Shown here piece by piece: positions 51,538 to 63,000 of a stretch of 64,000 nucleotides of DNA. Each line of letters starts with the position of its first letter. The stretch's first letter is position 1. Source of the DNA: Bacteroidota bacterium. Lineage in GTDB: Bacteria > Bacteroidota > Bacteroidia > Bacteroidales > Paludibacteraceae. Where the stretch lies: positions 22,325 through 86,324 of the forward strand of contig JAFNAV010000005.1 of assembly GCA_017860345.1 (NCBI GenBank), in the 5' to 3' direction. The notes under the pieces are model-generated. The model was not told the origin of the DNA. It searched no databases and saw only the letters and a program-made list of their open reading frames with translations. The translations under genes were made by a program, and so were the position numbers.

Positions 51538-54132
51538 ATGAAACTCAAACACATTCTAACTCTGATATTTTTATTTTCCTGTGATTTAATTCCATCGCTT
51601 AGCGCTGCTAATTCGGTAGCCGGATTTTTCCCTTTAGAAGGTAGTGGACGCTTGGTTTATAATTTTAATAATGGCTGGCGTTTTTTTCGTGGCGATGTGA
51701 AACATGCCGAATCGCCTGACTTTGATGATAGAGCGTGGGAAGTAGTGGCCACTCCGCACACCGTAGAGCTAATGCCTGCCGAAGCCAGTGGATGTCGCAA
51801 TTATCAGGGTGTGGCATGGTACAGGAAGCGTTTTGTAGTGCCGCGCGAGGGCAAGGATAAAGATGTAATGCTACACTTTGAGGCCATCATGGGCAAGCAA
51901 AGTTTTTACCTGAATGGCAAGTTGATAAAAGAGCATTTGGGTGGCTATTTGCCGGTTACTATTGATTTGACTGCGAATGGAATACACGCGGGAGATTCTT
52001 GTTTAATAGCTGTAATGACCGACAATAGTAATGACAAAAATTATCCACCCGGCAAACCGCAATATACACTCGATTTTGCATATCATGGAGGTATTTACCG
52101 CGATGTATGGATGATAGCCAAAAACAAAGTGGCTATAACCGATGCCATCGAGGCCAATAAGGTGGCTGGTGGGGGCGTATTTGTCCATTATGATAATATT
52201 TCTGTCAAAAGTGCTGATGTTTTTATTGATACTGAGCTGAAAAATAACGGTATGACGAGCAGGACTGTGGAGCTTGAAACCACGCTTACTTCGCCCGAAG
52301 GGAAAATAATAGGGGTATTAGCGAATAAAATGATGCTTCGCCCGGGCGAATCGAAAACTGTAAAACAAAAGAAAACCGTAGTCAGCCCTAAACTCTGGGC
52401 TCCCGAATCGCCCTGTTTATATAAGATTAATTTCAGGGTTAAAGAGGGTAAAGCAACCATAGATGGCGGCATGATACGCGCCGGGATACGCAAGACAGAG
52501 TTCAGAGGCAAAGATGGCTTTTATCTGAACGGAAAACCATACGGACAACTGATTGGCGGTAACCGTCATCAGGATTTTGCCTATGTGGGTAACGCGCTGC
52601 CTAACTCCCAGCAATGGCGCGATGTGAAACGACTGCGCGACGCCGGTTGCGTGATTGTGCGTACTGCGCATTATCCGCAGGATCCGGCTTTTATGGATGC
52701 CTGCGACGAACTGGGTATGTTTATCATTGTGGCTACGCCGGGTTGGCAGTATTGGAATAAGGATCCGAAATTTGGTGAGTTGGTTCACGATAATACCCGC
52801 AATATGATCCGCCGGGATCGAAATCATCCTTCGGTGATTCTGTGGGAGCCGATATTGAACGAAACGCGTTTCCCGCTTGAGTTTTCGCTCGAAGCGTTGA
52901 AGATAACCCGGGACGAATTTCCATACCCCGGCAGACCGGGAGCTGCTGCCGATATGCACTCCGATGGTGTGGCCGAAAACTACGATGTGGTTTATGGATG
53001 GCCTGAGGATGAAGGTAAGGTTCGCCAATCTATTTTTACCCGCGAGTTTGGCGAAAATGTAGACGACTGGTATGCTCACAACAATAATAACCGTGCAAGT
53101 CGCAGTTGGGGCGAGAAGCCACAACTTGTACAGGCGCTGTCGCTGGCCGAGTCCTACGGTGCAATGTTTCGCACTACGGGACAGTTTATTGGTGGAGCGC
53201 AGTGGCATCCATTCGATCACCAGCGTGGCTATCACCCCGATCCGTACTGGGGTGGTATTTTTGACGCTTTTCGGCAGCCTAAATATGCATATTATATGTT
53301 TAAAAGTCAGGTGAATCCGTTGTTGAAAGCGCCGGGAGTTGAAACAGGTCCCATGGTTTTTGTGGCCAATGAAATTACGCCCTTTTCGGACAAAGATATA
53401 ACAGTATTCAGTAACTGCGACTCGGTAAGGCTAACAGCTTACGGTGAAAAATCGTGGACAAAACCTGTGGCACATATCCGGGGACAGATACCTTACGCAC
53501 CTGTGGTTTTCGAAAACGTTTTCGACTTTTGGGAAGCCCGTGAGTACTCATACAAACAGAAAAACTGGCAAAAAGTCAATTTTCTGGTAGAAGGAATTAT
53601 AGATGGAAAAGTGGTTTGCAGCGAAAAGAAAATGCCTTCGCGCCGATCCACCAAACTCCGCTTATACGTTGATCAGTTAGGAAAGCCCTTGGTGGCCGAT
53701 GGCTCGGATTTTATTGTAGTGGTGGCCGAAGTAACCGACGATAGCGGCAATGTACGCCGGTTGGCCAAAGAAAACATTGTTTTTACGGTTGAAGGCGAAG
53801 GTGAAATTATTGGCGACCGCAGCATAGGCGCTAATCCCCGGGCGGTAGAGTGGGGTTCAGCGCCAGTACTCATTCGGTCTACAACGCAAGCCGGTAAAAT
53901 CAAGGTCAAAGCGCATGCTCAGTTTGAAGGTACGCAAGCGCCTGCCGCCGCAGAAATAGAGCTGACAAGTGTGCCTTCGGATATTCCGTTTAATTTTTTG
54001 GAACAAAAAAATGGAAAAACAGGCATCAACGCTAAACGACAAGCTAACCAACAACAATTCTCCGAAGAAGAAAAGAAAAAAATGCTGGATGAGGTTGAAA
54101 AACAGCAAACAGAGTTTGGCGTACCCCGTTAG
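51538..54132 (+). CDS. GH2 family glycosidase, secreted (864 aa)
   Basis: The ATG at 51538 gives signal peptide MKLKHILTLIFLFSCDLIPS. The jelly-roll (FNNGWRFFRGDVKHAESPDF, GVAWYRKRFVVPREG), immunoglobulin-like and barrel domains follow in order. RNHPSVILWEPILNETRFP near residue 440 carries the Asn-Glu acid/base, and IFTREFGENVDDWY near 505 the probable nucleophile. The C-terminus is a Big-type domain common in beta-galactosidase-like GH2 enzymes (FIVVVAEVTDDSGNVRRLA), then a charged tail rich in Lys, Glu and Gln. The substrate could be a beta-galactoside, glucuronide or arabinopyranoside. It leads a unit continued by GH95. Confidence 0.85.
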   Translation: MKLKHILTLIFLFSCDLIPSLSAANSVAGFFPLEGSGRLVYNFNNGWRFFRGDVKHAESPDFDDRAWEVVATPHTVELMPAEASGCRNYQGVAWYRKRFVVPREGKDKDVMLHFEAIMGKQSFYLNGKLIKEHLGGYLPVTIDLTANGIHAGDSCLIAVMTDNSNDKNYPPGKPQYTLDFAYHGGIYRDVWMIAKNKVAITDAIEANKVAGGGVFVHYDNISVKSADVFIDTELKNNGMTSRTVELETTLTSPEGKIIGVLANKMMLRPGESKTVKQKKTVVSPKLWAPESPCLYKINFRVKEGKATIDGGMIRAGIRKTEFRGKDGFYLNGKPYGQLIGGNRHQDFAYVGNALPNSQQWRDVKRLRDAGCVIVRTAHYPQDPAFMDACDELGMFIIVATPGWQYWNKDPKFGELVHDNTRNMIRRDRNHPSVILWEPILNETRFPLEFSLEALKITRDEFPYPGRPGAAADMHSDGVAENYDVVYGWPEDEGKVRQSIFTREFGENVDDWYAHNNNNRASRSWGEKPQLVQALSLAESYGAMFRTTGQFIGGAQWHPFDHQRGYHPDPYWGGIFDAFRQPKYAYYMFKSQVNPLLKAPGVETGPMVFVANEITPFSDKDITVFSNCDSVRLTAYGEKSWTKPVAHIRGQIPYAPVVFENVFDFWEAREYSYKQKNWQKVNFLVEGIIDGKVVCSEKKMPSRRSTKLRLYVDQLGKPLVADGSDFIVVVAEVTDDSGNVRRLAKENIVFTVEGEGEIIGDRSIGANPRAVEWGSAPVLIRSTTQAGKIKVKAHAQFEGTQAPAAAEIELTSVPSDIPFNFLEQKNGKTGINAKRQANQQQFSEEEKKKMLDEVEKQQTEFGVPR

Positions 54133-54159
54133 CAACCTCATGTTCATATAGTGCTCTAT

Positions 54160-54186
54160 GGGTACAAAACAGGCTTTTTTTACGTC
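54160..54186 (+). promoter_or_regulatory. Bipartite glycan-regulon element before GH95
   Basis: GGGTACAAA is followed at 22 bp by ACGTCTGC, and TAATTTCT begins 14 bp after the CGTC. It lies in the 82-bp gap before GH95, giving that gene and GH140 a promoter of their own. Confidence 0.6.
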
Positions 54187-54214
54187 TGCTAAATAATAAT
54201 TTCTAAAAAAACCA

Positions 54215-56668
54215 ATGAAATATCTCAATCGTCATTTTATTCTTTGGGGAGCTATGTTGTGCCTGTTCGCTACCTCAGTGGCTCAGGATAACGCTTATAA
54301 ACTTTGGTACAATAAACCTGCGCAGGTATGGACCGAAGCCCTGCCGCTGGGTAATGGCAGGTTAGGGGCTATGGTTTTTGGGAATCCGGCTGCCGAACAA
54401 ATTCAGCTCAACGAAGAAACCATCTGGGCTGGCCAGCCCAACAACAATGCTAATCCACTGGCTTTGGAATATATACCCAAGGTTAGGGAGCTTGTTTTTG
54501 CCGGGAAATACACCGAGGCAGAGAATTTGGCTACCGATAAGGTAATGTCCCAAACCAATCACGGTATGCCTTATCAGACCTTTGGCGATTTGCGCATTTC
54601 ATTTCCGGGTCATGCCGCATACACCGATTATTACCGTGAGTTGAATCTCGATTCGGCGCGTGCAACAGTACGTTATAAAGTGGCAGGTATTACCTATACG
54701 CGTGAGGCATTTACTTCGTTTACCGATCAGGTGTTGATGGTGAAATTATCGGCTTCAAGAAAGAAAAAAATTTCTTTCAATGCTGTGCTTACTACGCCTC
54801 AGCAGGATGTATTTATCGCCTCCGAAGGCAATGAAGTTACTCTGAGCGGCGTTACACCCACGCATGAACGGTTGAAGGGCAAGGTGAAATTTAACGGCAG
54901 ACTGACTGCTAAAATCAAAGGTGGTAAATTAATTTCCAAAGATGGAGTGCTATCGGTTGAGAATGCCGACGAAGCTATTTTATATGTATCCATAGCCACT
55001 AATTTCAATAATTATAAAGATATTAGCGGTGACGAAACGGCACGCGCCAAAGATTATCTGAATAAGGCGCTGAAAGTAGATTATAATCAGGCCAAAAGAG
55101 CGCATACTGCTTTCTTTTCAAAATTTATGGAGCGTTCTTCGCTCGATTTGGGGCCTAATCTCTCGACCGAAACAACAGATATGCGTGTTGAGAATTTTGT
55201 CAAAACCAATGATGCTCACCTGGTGGCTACTTATTACAGATTCGGGCGGTATTTGTTGATTTGCTCTTCGCAACCGGGAGGTCAGGCTGCTAACCTTCAG
55301 GGAATCTGGAATGATAAAATGTTTCCGTCGTGGGACAGCAAATATACCACCAATATCAATCTGGAGATGAACTACTGGCCGGCTGAGGTTACCAACCTTA
55401 CCGAGTTGAACGAACCTCTTTTCAGGCTGACTAAAGAGGTAAGCGAATCGGGACACGAAACCGCAAAAATAATGTATGGAGCCGATGGCTGGGTGTTGCA
55501 CCACAATACCGACATTTGGCGTATCACAGGCGCGGTCGACAGAGCGCCTTCGGGCATGTGGCCAACGGGCGCCGCCTGGCTGAGTAGTCATTTGTGGGAA
55601 CATTATCTTTATACCGGCGACAAGGAGTTTCTGAAATTGGTCTATCCAATCATTAAAAATGCGGCTCTGTTTTTCAGCCAAACTATGGTTCGGGAGCCTG
55701 TGCATAATTGGTTGGTGGTATGCCCTTCCAATTCACCCGAAAATGTACATGCCGGCAGCAATGGCAAATCCACCACAGCCGGTGGTGTAACCATGGATAA
55801 TCAGTTGGTTTCTAATTTATGGAATATTGTTATCGAAGCCGCTAAAGTACTGAATACCGATAGCGATTTCGCTGTTGAGCTGAAATCGAAACTGGCTTTG
55901 ATGCCGCCTATGCAGGTAGGTCGTTGGGGACAATTGCAGGAGTGGATGTTCGATTGGGACGATCCGAACGACATTCACCGTCATGTTTCGCATTTATGGG
56001 GATTATTCCCCGGAAGTCAGATTTCGCCCTACAGGAATCCTGAACTTTTCGATGCCGCCCGCACATCGCTTATTCATCGTGGCGACCCTTCTACCGGTTG
56101 GAGTATGGGCTGGAAAGTCTGTCTCTGGGCGCGCCTGCTCGATGGCGACCATGCGTACAAGTTGATAACAGACCAACTCAGTATTGTCAGAAATGAACCC
56201 AAGCGTGGTGGAACTTATCCCAATCTTTTTGATGCGCATCCGCCTTTCCAGATCGATGGTAACTTTGGTTGTACTGCCGGTATTGCCGAAATGTTGATGC
56301 AGAGTTACGATGGTTTTATATATCTGCTCCCTGCCTTACCCTCGGTATGGAAAAATGGAGAAGTAAAAGGATTGGTAGCTCGTGGAGGTTTTGAAATGGA
56401 TATAAAATGGGCGAACGGAAAATTGGAACAAGTAAAAATTCGTTCGCGAATAGGGGGCAACTGCCGCTTGCGAGCACTTAATCCCCTTTCAGGGCAGGGA
56501 CTTACTGAGGCTCACGGGGCTAACAGCAATCCGCTATTTGAAGTTCAGAATATTTTGAAACCCATTGTCAGTGATCAGGCTAAACTCAATCCGGTTAACC
56601 TGAAAAACACCTATCTCTACGATTTGAAAACAGAAGCAGGAAAAGAATATATCGTTTATAAAAAATAA
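54215..56668 (+). CDS. GH95 family alpha-L-fucosidase/galactosidase, secreted (817 aa)
   Basis: Signal peptide [16 protein letters not shown]. The N-terminal domain starts [20 protein letters not shown] with [20 protein letters not shown], the GH95 signature. The barrel shows [40 protein letters not shown] and a C-terminal [15 protein letters not shown], which hold the catalytic Asn/Asp/Glu of the family. GH95 enzymes hydrolyse alpha-1,2-L-fucose or L-galactose; in RG-II, BT1010 removes L-galactose. It ends nine bases before the GH140 gene, so the two are in one unit. Confidence 0.9.
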   Translation: MKYLNRHFILWGAMLCLFATSVAQDNAYKLWYNKPAQVWTEALPLGNGRLGAMVFGNPAAEQIQLNEETIWAGQPNNNANPLALEYIPKVRELVFAGKYTEAENLATDKVMSQTNHGMPYQTFGDLRISFPGHAAYTDYYRELNLDSARATVRYKVAGITYTREAFTSFTDQVLMVKLSASRKKKISFNAVLTTPQQDVFIASEGNEVTLSGVTPTHERLKGKVKFNGRLTAKIKGGKLISKDGVLSVENADEAILYVSIATNFNNYKDISGDETARAKDYLNKALKVDYNQAKRAHTAFFSKFMERSSLDLGPNLSTETTDMRVENFVKTNDAHLVATYYRFGRYLLICSSQPGGQAANLQGIWNDKMFPSWDSKYTTNINLEMNYWPAEVTNLTELNEPLFRLTKEVSESGHETAKIMYGADGWVLHHNTDIWRITGAVDRAPSGMWPTGAAWLSSHLWEHYLYTGDKEFLKLVYPIIKNAALFFSQTMVREPVHNWLVVCPSNSPENVHAGSNGKSTTAGGVTMDNQLVSNLWNIVIEAAKVLNTDSDFAVELKSKLALMPPMQVGRWGQLQEWMFDWDDPNDIHRHVSHLWGLFPGSQISPYRNPELFDAARTSLIHRGDPSTGWSMGWKVCLWARLLDGDHAYKLITDQLSIVRNEPKRGGTYPNLFDAHPPFQIDGNFGCTAGIAEMLMQSYDGFIYLLPALPSVWKNGEVKGLVARGGFEMDIKWANGKLEQVKIRSRIGGNCRLRALNPLSGQGLTEAHGANSNPLFEVQNILKPIVSDQAKLNPVNLKNTYLYDLKTEAGKEYIVYKK

Positions 56669-56677
56669 CACATACAC

Positions 56678-58105
56678 ATGAAAAAACTATTTTTAAATGC
56701 ATTTTTATTAATTGCTATTTTTACAACAGCTCAGCACAGGACTGCAAAACCCTGGGACAACGGAAAGCTGAAAGTAAGCGAAAATGGCAGATATCTACAG
56801 TTTGAAAACGGAAAACCTTTTTTCTGGCTTGGCGAAACAGGGTGGTTGCTTCCCGAACGACTCGACAGAGATGAGGCGGAATATTATCTTTCGGAATGCT
56901 CAAAACAAGGCTACAACGTGGTACAGGTGCAAACCATCAATGATGTTCCGGCATTCAATATTTACGGACAAATGTCAATGATTGATGGTTTCAACTTTAA
57001 AGACATCAACAAAAAAGGCGTTTACGGATATTGGGATCACATGGATTTTATTATTAAAGCGGCCGAAAAAAGAGGTATTTACATCGGCATGGTGTGTATT
57101 TGGGGCGGATTGGTTCAGGAAGGATTGATGACCCTGAAAGATGCTCAGGCTTACGGTAAATTTCTGGCCGAGCGCTATAAAAACTCACCCAACATCATTT
57201 GGTTTATTGGCGGCGATATTAAGGGCGATATTAAAACTGACGTATGGGAAACACTGGCGCGCAGCATCAAAGCTGTGGATAAAAACCACCTGATGACTTA
57301 TCACCCGCGCGGACGAACTATTTCTACCACATGGTTTAACAACTCTGAATGGCTCGATTTTAATATGTTCCAGAGCGGACATCGAAGATATGGACAGCGC
57401 AAAGGCGATGGCGATTATCCTATCGAGGAAAACACCGAGGAGGACAGCTGGCGTTTTGTGGAAAAAAGTCTGGCGGTTACGCCTCTGAAACCGGTTATCG
57501 ATGGGGAGCCTTCGTACGAAGACATTCCGCAGGGATTGCATGATTTTAATGAAAAACGCTGGGACTCCAACGACGTACGTCGCTATGCTTACTGGTCGGT
57601 TTTTGCCGGGTCGTTTGGTCACACGTACGGTCACAACTCCATTATGCAGTTTTACAAACCGGGATTACCGGCAGCTTACGGAGCTAACCGTCCCTGGTAC
57701 GATTGCCTGAAAGACCCCGGATTTACTCAAATGAAATATCTGAAAGAGCTGGTGCTGAAATTTCCGTTTTTTGTCAGGGTGCCCGACCAAACCATTATTG
57801 CCGGCGTGAATGGCGAAAAGTACGACCGGGCTATTGCTACCCGTGGCGACGATTATTTGCTGGTATATAACTACACCGGACGCCCCATGCAAATTGACTT
57901 ATCGAAGGTGAGCGGAGCCAGAAAAAATTGCTGGTGGTTTAATCCCAAAAACGGCAGTTTGCAATTTATCGGAGAATTTGAAGGTAACAAAAAGCAGGCA
58001 TTTCAGTCAGATGCGCCCTACTGTGCAGGCGAAGACCGCGTGCTTATTGCGGTAGATAGCGCTAAGGATTATATCAAAAAAAGTGCTAATACCATTTATC
58101 AATAA
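56678..58105 (+). CDS. GH140 (DUF4038) apiosidase-like enzyme, secreted (475 aa)
   Basis: Signal peptide MKKLFLNAFLLIAIFTTAQ. GRYLQFENGKPFFWLGETGW starts the TIM barrel typical of DUF4038, with IIWFIGGDIKGDIK near residue 175 and PVIDGEPSYEDIPQG near 274 as the acid/base and nucleophile regions. DDYLLVYNYTGRPMQIDLSK begins the C-terminal beta domain. GH140 (BT1012) cleaves apiose from the RG-II backbone, so this is among the best markers of RG-II use in the window. Last gene of the unit, ended by a strong terminator. Confidence 0.85.
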   Translation: MKKLFLNAFLLIAIFTTAQHRTAKPWDNGKLKVSENGRYLQFENGKPFFWLGETGWLLPERLDRDEAEYYLSECSKQGYNVVQVQTINDVPAFNIYGQMSMIDGFNFKDINKKGVYGYWDHMDFIIKAAEKRGIYIGMVCIWGGLVQEGLMTLKDAQAYGKFLAERYKNSPNIIWFIGGDIKGDIKTDVWETLARSIKAVDKNHLMTYHPRGRTISTTWFNNSEWLDFNMFQSGHRRYGQRKGDGDYPIEENTEEDSWRFVEKSLAVTPLKPVIDGEPSYEDIPQGLHDFNEKRWDSNDVRRYAYWSVFAGSFGHTYGHNSIMQFYKPGLPAAYGANRPWYDCLKDPGFTQMKYLKELVLKFPFFVRVPDQTIIAGVNGEKYDRAIATRGDDYLLVYNYTGRPMQIDLSKVSGARKNCWWFNPKNGSLQFIGEFEGNKKQAFQSDAPYCAGEDRVLIAVDSAKDYIKKSANTIYQ

Positions 58106-58132
58106 TCCTGACAACTAAAAATAACCCGAAAG

Positions 58133-58177
58133 ACACTACGCCACGTAAAGTTTATTCTTTACAGCGTAGTGTTTTTT
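58133..58177 (+). terminator. Terminator after GH140
   Basis: ACACTACGC pairs with GCGTAGTGT, and an inner GTAAAG/CTTTAC stem extends it; seven or more T follow. It ends the GH95-GH140 unit and abuts the convergent transglutaminase-like gene. Confidence 0.9.
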
Positions 58178-59380
58178 TTATTTCCCTATAGGTTGTATCT
58201 TCCGGCGTACATCTTTAGATATTTCTAAAAACATATAATTTACTTTCCCGGAGTGTATGCCGGCTTCGTACTGTTTGTATTTTTTGTTGGCATACTCTTT
58301 GGATTTTTCAAAAGTGATGCGCGACATCTGATTTTGAGATTTGCCCGCCATTGAAGAATCCAGCTCTTCGTCCGGGAAAAAATCATCCATATCAACATCG
58401 CCTATCATCGAAGTTTCCAAAAAATTCATATCGCTGTGTTTTGAATCGGTATAATACCCCACAAACATGTGGCCGGGCGTGCGGATAAGTATTGGCTCAA
58501 TATTGATGGCACGCAACAACGATGCAAACAATACAGTACCGTCAACACAATTGATTTGTGACGAATTCAGCGCATCGTCGAAGGTACGAACCCGTTGCGA
58601 GAATACAACATTGCTGGATAAACTGGTGTTTGAAACCGAACTGTACCGGAATTTACGTTTCTGCAATACATTCCACAGGGCGTATACCTGCTTATCTACC
58701 GCCGCTGCCGAGCCAATCTGATAACCCAGAAAACGGTTGACAATACGGGTATTTAATGCTTCGCGGAGCAATTGATCTATCATCGGGTTATCCTCGTTCA
58801 CATAAGCAGCAAAGAAAATTCCGGTATCATGAAATTTTGTGCCATTGGTAATGTAGCCCAGCAAACATTCGTTTACGCTTCGCATCGAGAAAGTACGTAC
58901 ACGCTGCCCCAGATTTTTTTCGTTGACCTCCACGGCCACAGCCACGCTTACAGGTACCGCCTGAGTGTTGTTTTTCAATGCTTCGTAATCCCAAATAATA
59001 TCAGGATAGATAACGTACTCTGTGCGGGCTTTATTCAAAACAAACTCCGATACGGAACGGGAAAAGAACCGTGTTTCGGCAACTTCTACTCTTACACGGG
59101 AGTAAGCCTTCCCGGAACGGATACGGATGGCTATAACCGATTTGGGATTGCCTACGTACATCGTATCGGCAGGCACTATTACCTGCGTATCGGTAGTAGC
59201 AACCGACAAAATACCGGATGGAAAGATATTACCTCCCAATTCATCCGTAATCTCAAAGCTGGTGTGAAACCGGGAATTATTGTACCAAAAAAATCCCACA
59301 GCCACCAGCAGCAATATAGCGGTTACTATAATTATACATCGTACATTAGCTACCTGCCCGATATTTTGAAGCTTTTTCAT
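58178..59380 (-). CDS. Transglutaminase-like cysteine protease-fold protein, membrane-anchored (400 aa)
   Basis: The ATG at 59378-59380 is chosen because it follows a good promoter; the frame itself extends 75 bases further. MKKLQNIGQVANVRCIIIVT continues into ILLLVAVGFFW, a single N-terminal membrane helix, so the rest is periplasmic. SQINCVDGTVLFASLLRAIN holds the nucleophilic Cys near residue 280, and TPGHMFVGYYTD the His and Asp of a transglutaminase-like triad. The first half is a beta-rich domain (VRVEVAETRFFSRSVSEFVL). No link to glycan use is evident, and the bipartite element is absent. It may act in envelope maintenance. Confidence 0.65.
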   Translation of the reverse strand: MKKLQNIGQVANVRCIIIVTAILLLVAVGFFWYNNSRFHTSFEITDELGGNIFPSGILSVATTDTQVIVPADTMYVGNPKSVIAIRIRSGKAYSRVRVEVAETRFFSRSVSEFVLNKARTEYVIYPDIIWDYEALKNNTQAVPVSVAVAVEVNEKNLGQRVRTFSMRSVNECLLGYITNGTKFHDTGIFFAAYVNEDNPMIDQLLREALNTRIVNRFLGYQIGSAAAVDKQVYALWNVLQKRKFRYSSVSNTSLSSNVVFSQRVRTFDDALNSSQINCVDGTVLFASLLRAINIEPILIRTPGHMFVGYYTDSKHSDMNFLETSMIGDVDMDDFFPDEELDSSMAGKSQNQMSRITFEKSKEYANKKYKQYEAGIHSGKVNYMFLEISKDVRRKIQPIGK

Positions 59381-59402
59381 AAATTCATATTGTTTCGTCC
59401 CG

Positions 59403-59434
59403 CAAAGATAACACTTTACGAGCATGTTTTTCAA
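59403..59434 (-). promoter_or_regulatory. Promoter of the transglutaminase-like gene
   Basis: On the minus strand TTG is followed after 21 bp by TATCTTTG, a good Bacteroidota -33/-7 pair. The leader would be about 15 nt. Confidence 0.6.
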
Positions 59435-59655
59435 TAAAACAACAAACAAAGACAATCAAAAAAACCAAGATAATATCTCAATACAGGCGATGACTTTTTA
59501 TCGAAATTAACACCCATTTTTATCACAAGCTAAACGGGAAGCATCGATGTAAATTTTTCATAAAGAATAAAAGAGTTTTGGTTCAGGTTGTTTTAGATTA
59601 TCGTAAATTAGCGCATTATTGATTATAAAACCAGAGGGAACAAATCATTAACTAT

Positions 59656-59681
59656 CGAAACAAATTAGATAAATCTGCGTC
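59656..59681 (+). promoter_or_regulatory. Bipartite glycan-regulon element before GH78-sialidase fusion (degenerate)
   Basis: CGAAACAAA is followed at 21 bp by GCGTCTTA, and TATATTAG starts about 15 bp after the CGTC. It lies about 350 bp before the ATG, further than in the other units, because two repeat copies separate it from the gene. Confidence 0.4.
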
Positions 59682-59727
59682 TTAATAAAACATATATTAG
59701 AGTTTATACAGAATAGTTTATTATATA

Positions 59728-59974
59728 CCTGAAAATACGATAATTATAAACGCAATGACCAGAAGACACCAATTAAAAACAGATTGTATCTTCGTGACTT
59801 TGTGACTTTGTGTTTAAAAAAACAGCCTTCAGGCTTATATTGCTTTATACAATAATAATATGCCTGAAAATATGCAATTATAAACACAATGACCCGAAGA
59901 CACCAATTAAAAACAGATTGTATTGTATCTTCGTGACTTCGTGACTTTGTGTTTAAAAAAACAGCCTTCAGGCT
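59728..59974. repeat. Palindromic MITE-like element, copies 2 and 3 in tandem
   Basis: A unit with CCTGAAAATA, GAAGACACCAATTAAAAACA, ATCTTCGTGACTT and AACAGCCTTCAGGCTTAT occurs at 59728-59838 and again at 59862-59974, a 134-bp period. Each copy can fold through its GAAGACAC/TTCGTG arms. Parts match 13276-13484. The remaining spacer from 59461 to 60030 shows no gene. Confidence 0.75.
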
Positions 59975-60030
59975 TATCTTTCTTTGTTCTATATAATATC
60001 TGTTATTCTCAGAATCAAAATTTTATTGAA

Positions 60031-63000
60031 ATGAATCGTTCTGCCCATTACGCTTGTTACAAAACACCCGATTATCAGCATCTATCAATATTCGGAAGAC
60101 TGAAAAAAGGCTTTGCCGCTTTGGTAAAACCGATATTATCTGTCTTGATGCTTTGCTGTTTCGTTTCTTTAAATGCTGCCATATCGGTGGTCGATCTCAA
60201 AACCGAAGGCATGAAAAATCCTTTGGGTATTGATGTAACAACACCACGTTTCAGTTGGAAAACAGAGATTCCTGCCGCAAACAATGTAAAACAAAAAGCT
60301 TATCAGATTCTGGTTGCATCGTCGGCTGAGAAACTGAGCAGAAACGAAGCTGACATTTGGAATTCCGGAAAGGTTGGCTCCGACAGTCAGCTCTGGATTC
60401 CGTTTGCCGGACAGGCTCTGAAAAGCAACCAACAATACTTCTGGAAAGTAAAGGTGTGGACCAACAAAGGCGAAAGTTCCTGGAGCGAAACAGCTTTGTG
60501 GAGCATGAGTTTACTGGAAGAGGTGGAATGGAAATCGGCACAGTGGATTGGATTGGACAAGGCCATGCCCTGGGACGACGAAACCTATTACAGTCGCCTG
60601 TCGGTGCGCTATGTACGAAAGGAGTTTCCTGTAAAAAAAGCCGTAAAACGAGCCACTGTACATATTTCGGGGCTTGGCGTTTACGAATTGTTTCTGAACG
60701 GGAAACGCGTTGGCGATCAGGTATTGGCTCCCGCACCTACCGACTTTCATAAGTCGGTGTTGTACAACACTTATGACGTAAGTCAGCTGCTGCAGGCAGG
60801 AGCTAATGCCGTAGGTATTGCGCTGGGTACAGGGCGCTATTACAATATGCGCCAAACCTACAAACCCTGGAAAGTGCCTACATTTGGTTACCCTAAGGCA
60901 CGCATGATTCTGATAGTGGAATATACCGATGGTACTACCGAAACTGTAAGCACCAGAGATAACTGGAAACTGAATGCCGACGGGCCTATACGCAGCAACA
61001 ACGAATATAACGGCGAGGACTATGATGCCCGCAAAGAACTTACCGGCTGGACTATAGCCGGATACGATGATTCAAAATGGGACAATGCCCAACGTGTGCG
61101 TTTCCCCGAAGGACGGGTACGCCCTCAAATGATGCCGGGCATGAAAGTGGTGGCGCAACTTGCCCCGGTTTCTATCAAGCCTTTGGGCAATAAGTTTATT
61201 CTGGATATGGGGCAAAATATGGCCGGATGGCTCAGGATAAAGGTGAAAGGGAATAGTGGCGACTCAGTGGTTCTGCGCTTTGCCGAAACCCTGCAACCTA
61301 ATGGCGAACTGTATACCGAAAACCTGCGCTCGGCGCTTCAAACCGACGTGTACATCCTGAAAGGCGATAAAAATGGAGAATCATGGGCACCGGCTTTCGT
61401 GTATCACGGGTTCAGATACGTGGAGGTAAGCGGATTAAAATATACACCGCAAATAGCTGACTTTGCGGGCGAAGTGGTGAGCGACGAAATGGAAAGGCTC
61501 GGCACACTCGAAACCTCAAACGAGGTAGTGAATCAGGTACTGAAAAATGCCTGGTGGGGAATTTTAGGAAATTACAAAGGCATGCCTGTAGACTGTCCGC
61601 AACGCGACGAGCGCCAACCCTGGCTCGGCGACCGCGCTACCGGATGCTGGGGCGAGAGCTTCCTGTTCGACATCAATGCCATGTACACCAAATGGGCTGC
61701 CGACATACGCGATGCCCAACGCCACGATGGCTGCATTCCCGACGTAGCGCCTAACTACCTTACTTACTACAGCGACAATGTAACGTGGCCGGCTGCTCTG
61801 CCGTTTTTGTGCGATATGGCATACACGCAGTATGGCAACACCCAACCCATGACCGAAAGCTATCCGGCCATCAGAAAATGGATGACGCACATGGAAAAAA
61901 ATTACCTGACGGCCAACTACCTGATGACAAAAGATGAATACGGCGACTGGTGCATGCCTCCCGAAGATATCAAAATGATTCATAGTCAGGACCCGAAACG
62001 CATCACCGACGGAACGCTTATTTCTACGGCATATTACTATAAAATTTTGCATGTAATGGCCCGGTTCGCCCGCATTCAGGGATTGAAACAGGACGAAAAA
62101 GATTTTTTATCCTTAGCCGGAAAAATTAAAACCGCTTTCAACGATAAATTCTTCCGTACCGATTCGCTGTATTATGGCAACAACACTGCCACCTCCAACC
62201 TGTTGCCACTGGCTTTCGGCATGGTACCCACTCAGTATCACGATACTGTTGCCAAACATATACTGCATACCGTAGTGCCGGCCAATGTCGTTTCGCAGAT
62301 TGGTACCGGCGACCTGAACATCACCTGTGGTGTTGTGGGTATCCAATGGCTTATGCGCGAACTGCATCGCATGGGACGGCAAGATGTGGCCTTTGCACTG
62401 GCTGCCAACACTAAATATCCTTCGTGGGGATATATGGCTGCCAATGGGGCTACTACCATCTGGGAACTTTGGAATGGCAATACCGCTAACCCGAAAATGA
62501 ACTCGGGCAATCACGTTATGCAGCTTGGCGACCTCGTAGTGTGGGCTTACGAAAACATGGCCGGCATCAAAACCGACTATAACCGCACTGCGTTTAAGCA
62601 TATCGTTCTGAAACCCGGATTTGATATTCCTGATTTGGAATACATCAATGCCTCGTATATAACACCCTATGGCAAACTGGTTAGCAACTGGAAAAAATCG
62701 CTGATGAAACTGCATTGGGAGCTTACTATTCCTGTAAATACTACGGCCGAACTGCATTTCCCCAATGGCAAAGTACAGAAGGTTGGCTCCGGAAACTATG
62801 TGTTCGACGTGGATATTCCTCAGCGCAAAGGCATTGTTGTAAATGAGTTTTTGTACGAAAAAGCCGATTTCCCGCAATGTCACTCGGCCACCATAGCCGA
62901 AACCACTCAGGGCGATTTGGTATCGGCATTTTTTGGCGGCACACGCGAAGGCGCCCCCGATGTATGTATCTACGTATGCCGGAAAGAAAAGGGTAGCACC

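Noticed and set aside
59923..60030. Upstream extension of the GH78-sialidase fusion
   Set aside because: The extra codons lie within the tandem MITE-like repeat and start at a non-ATG-supported position before the signal region.
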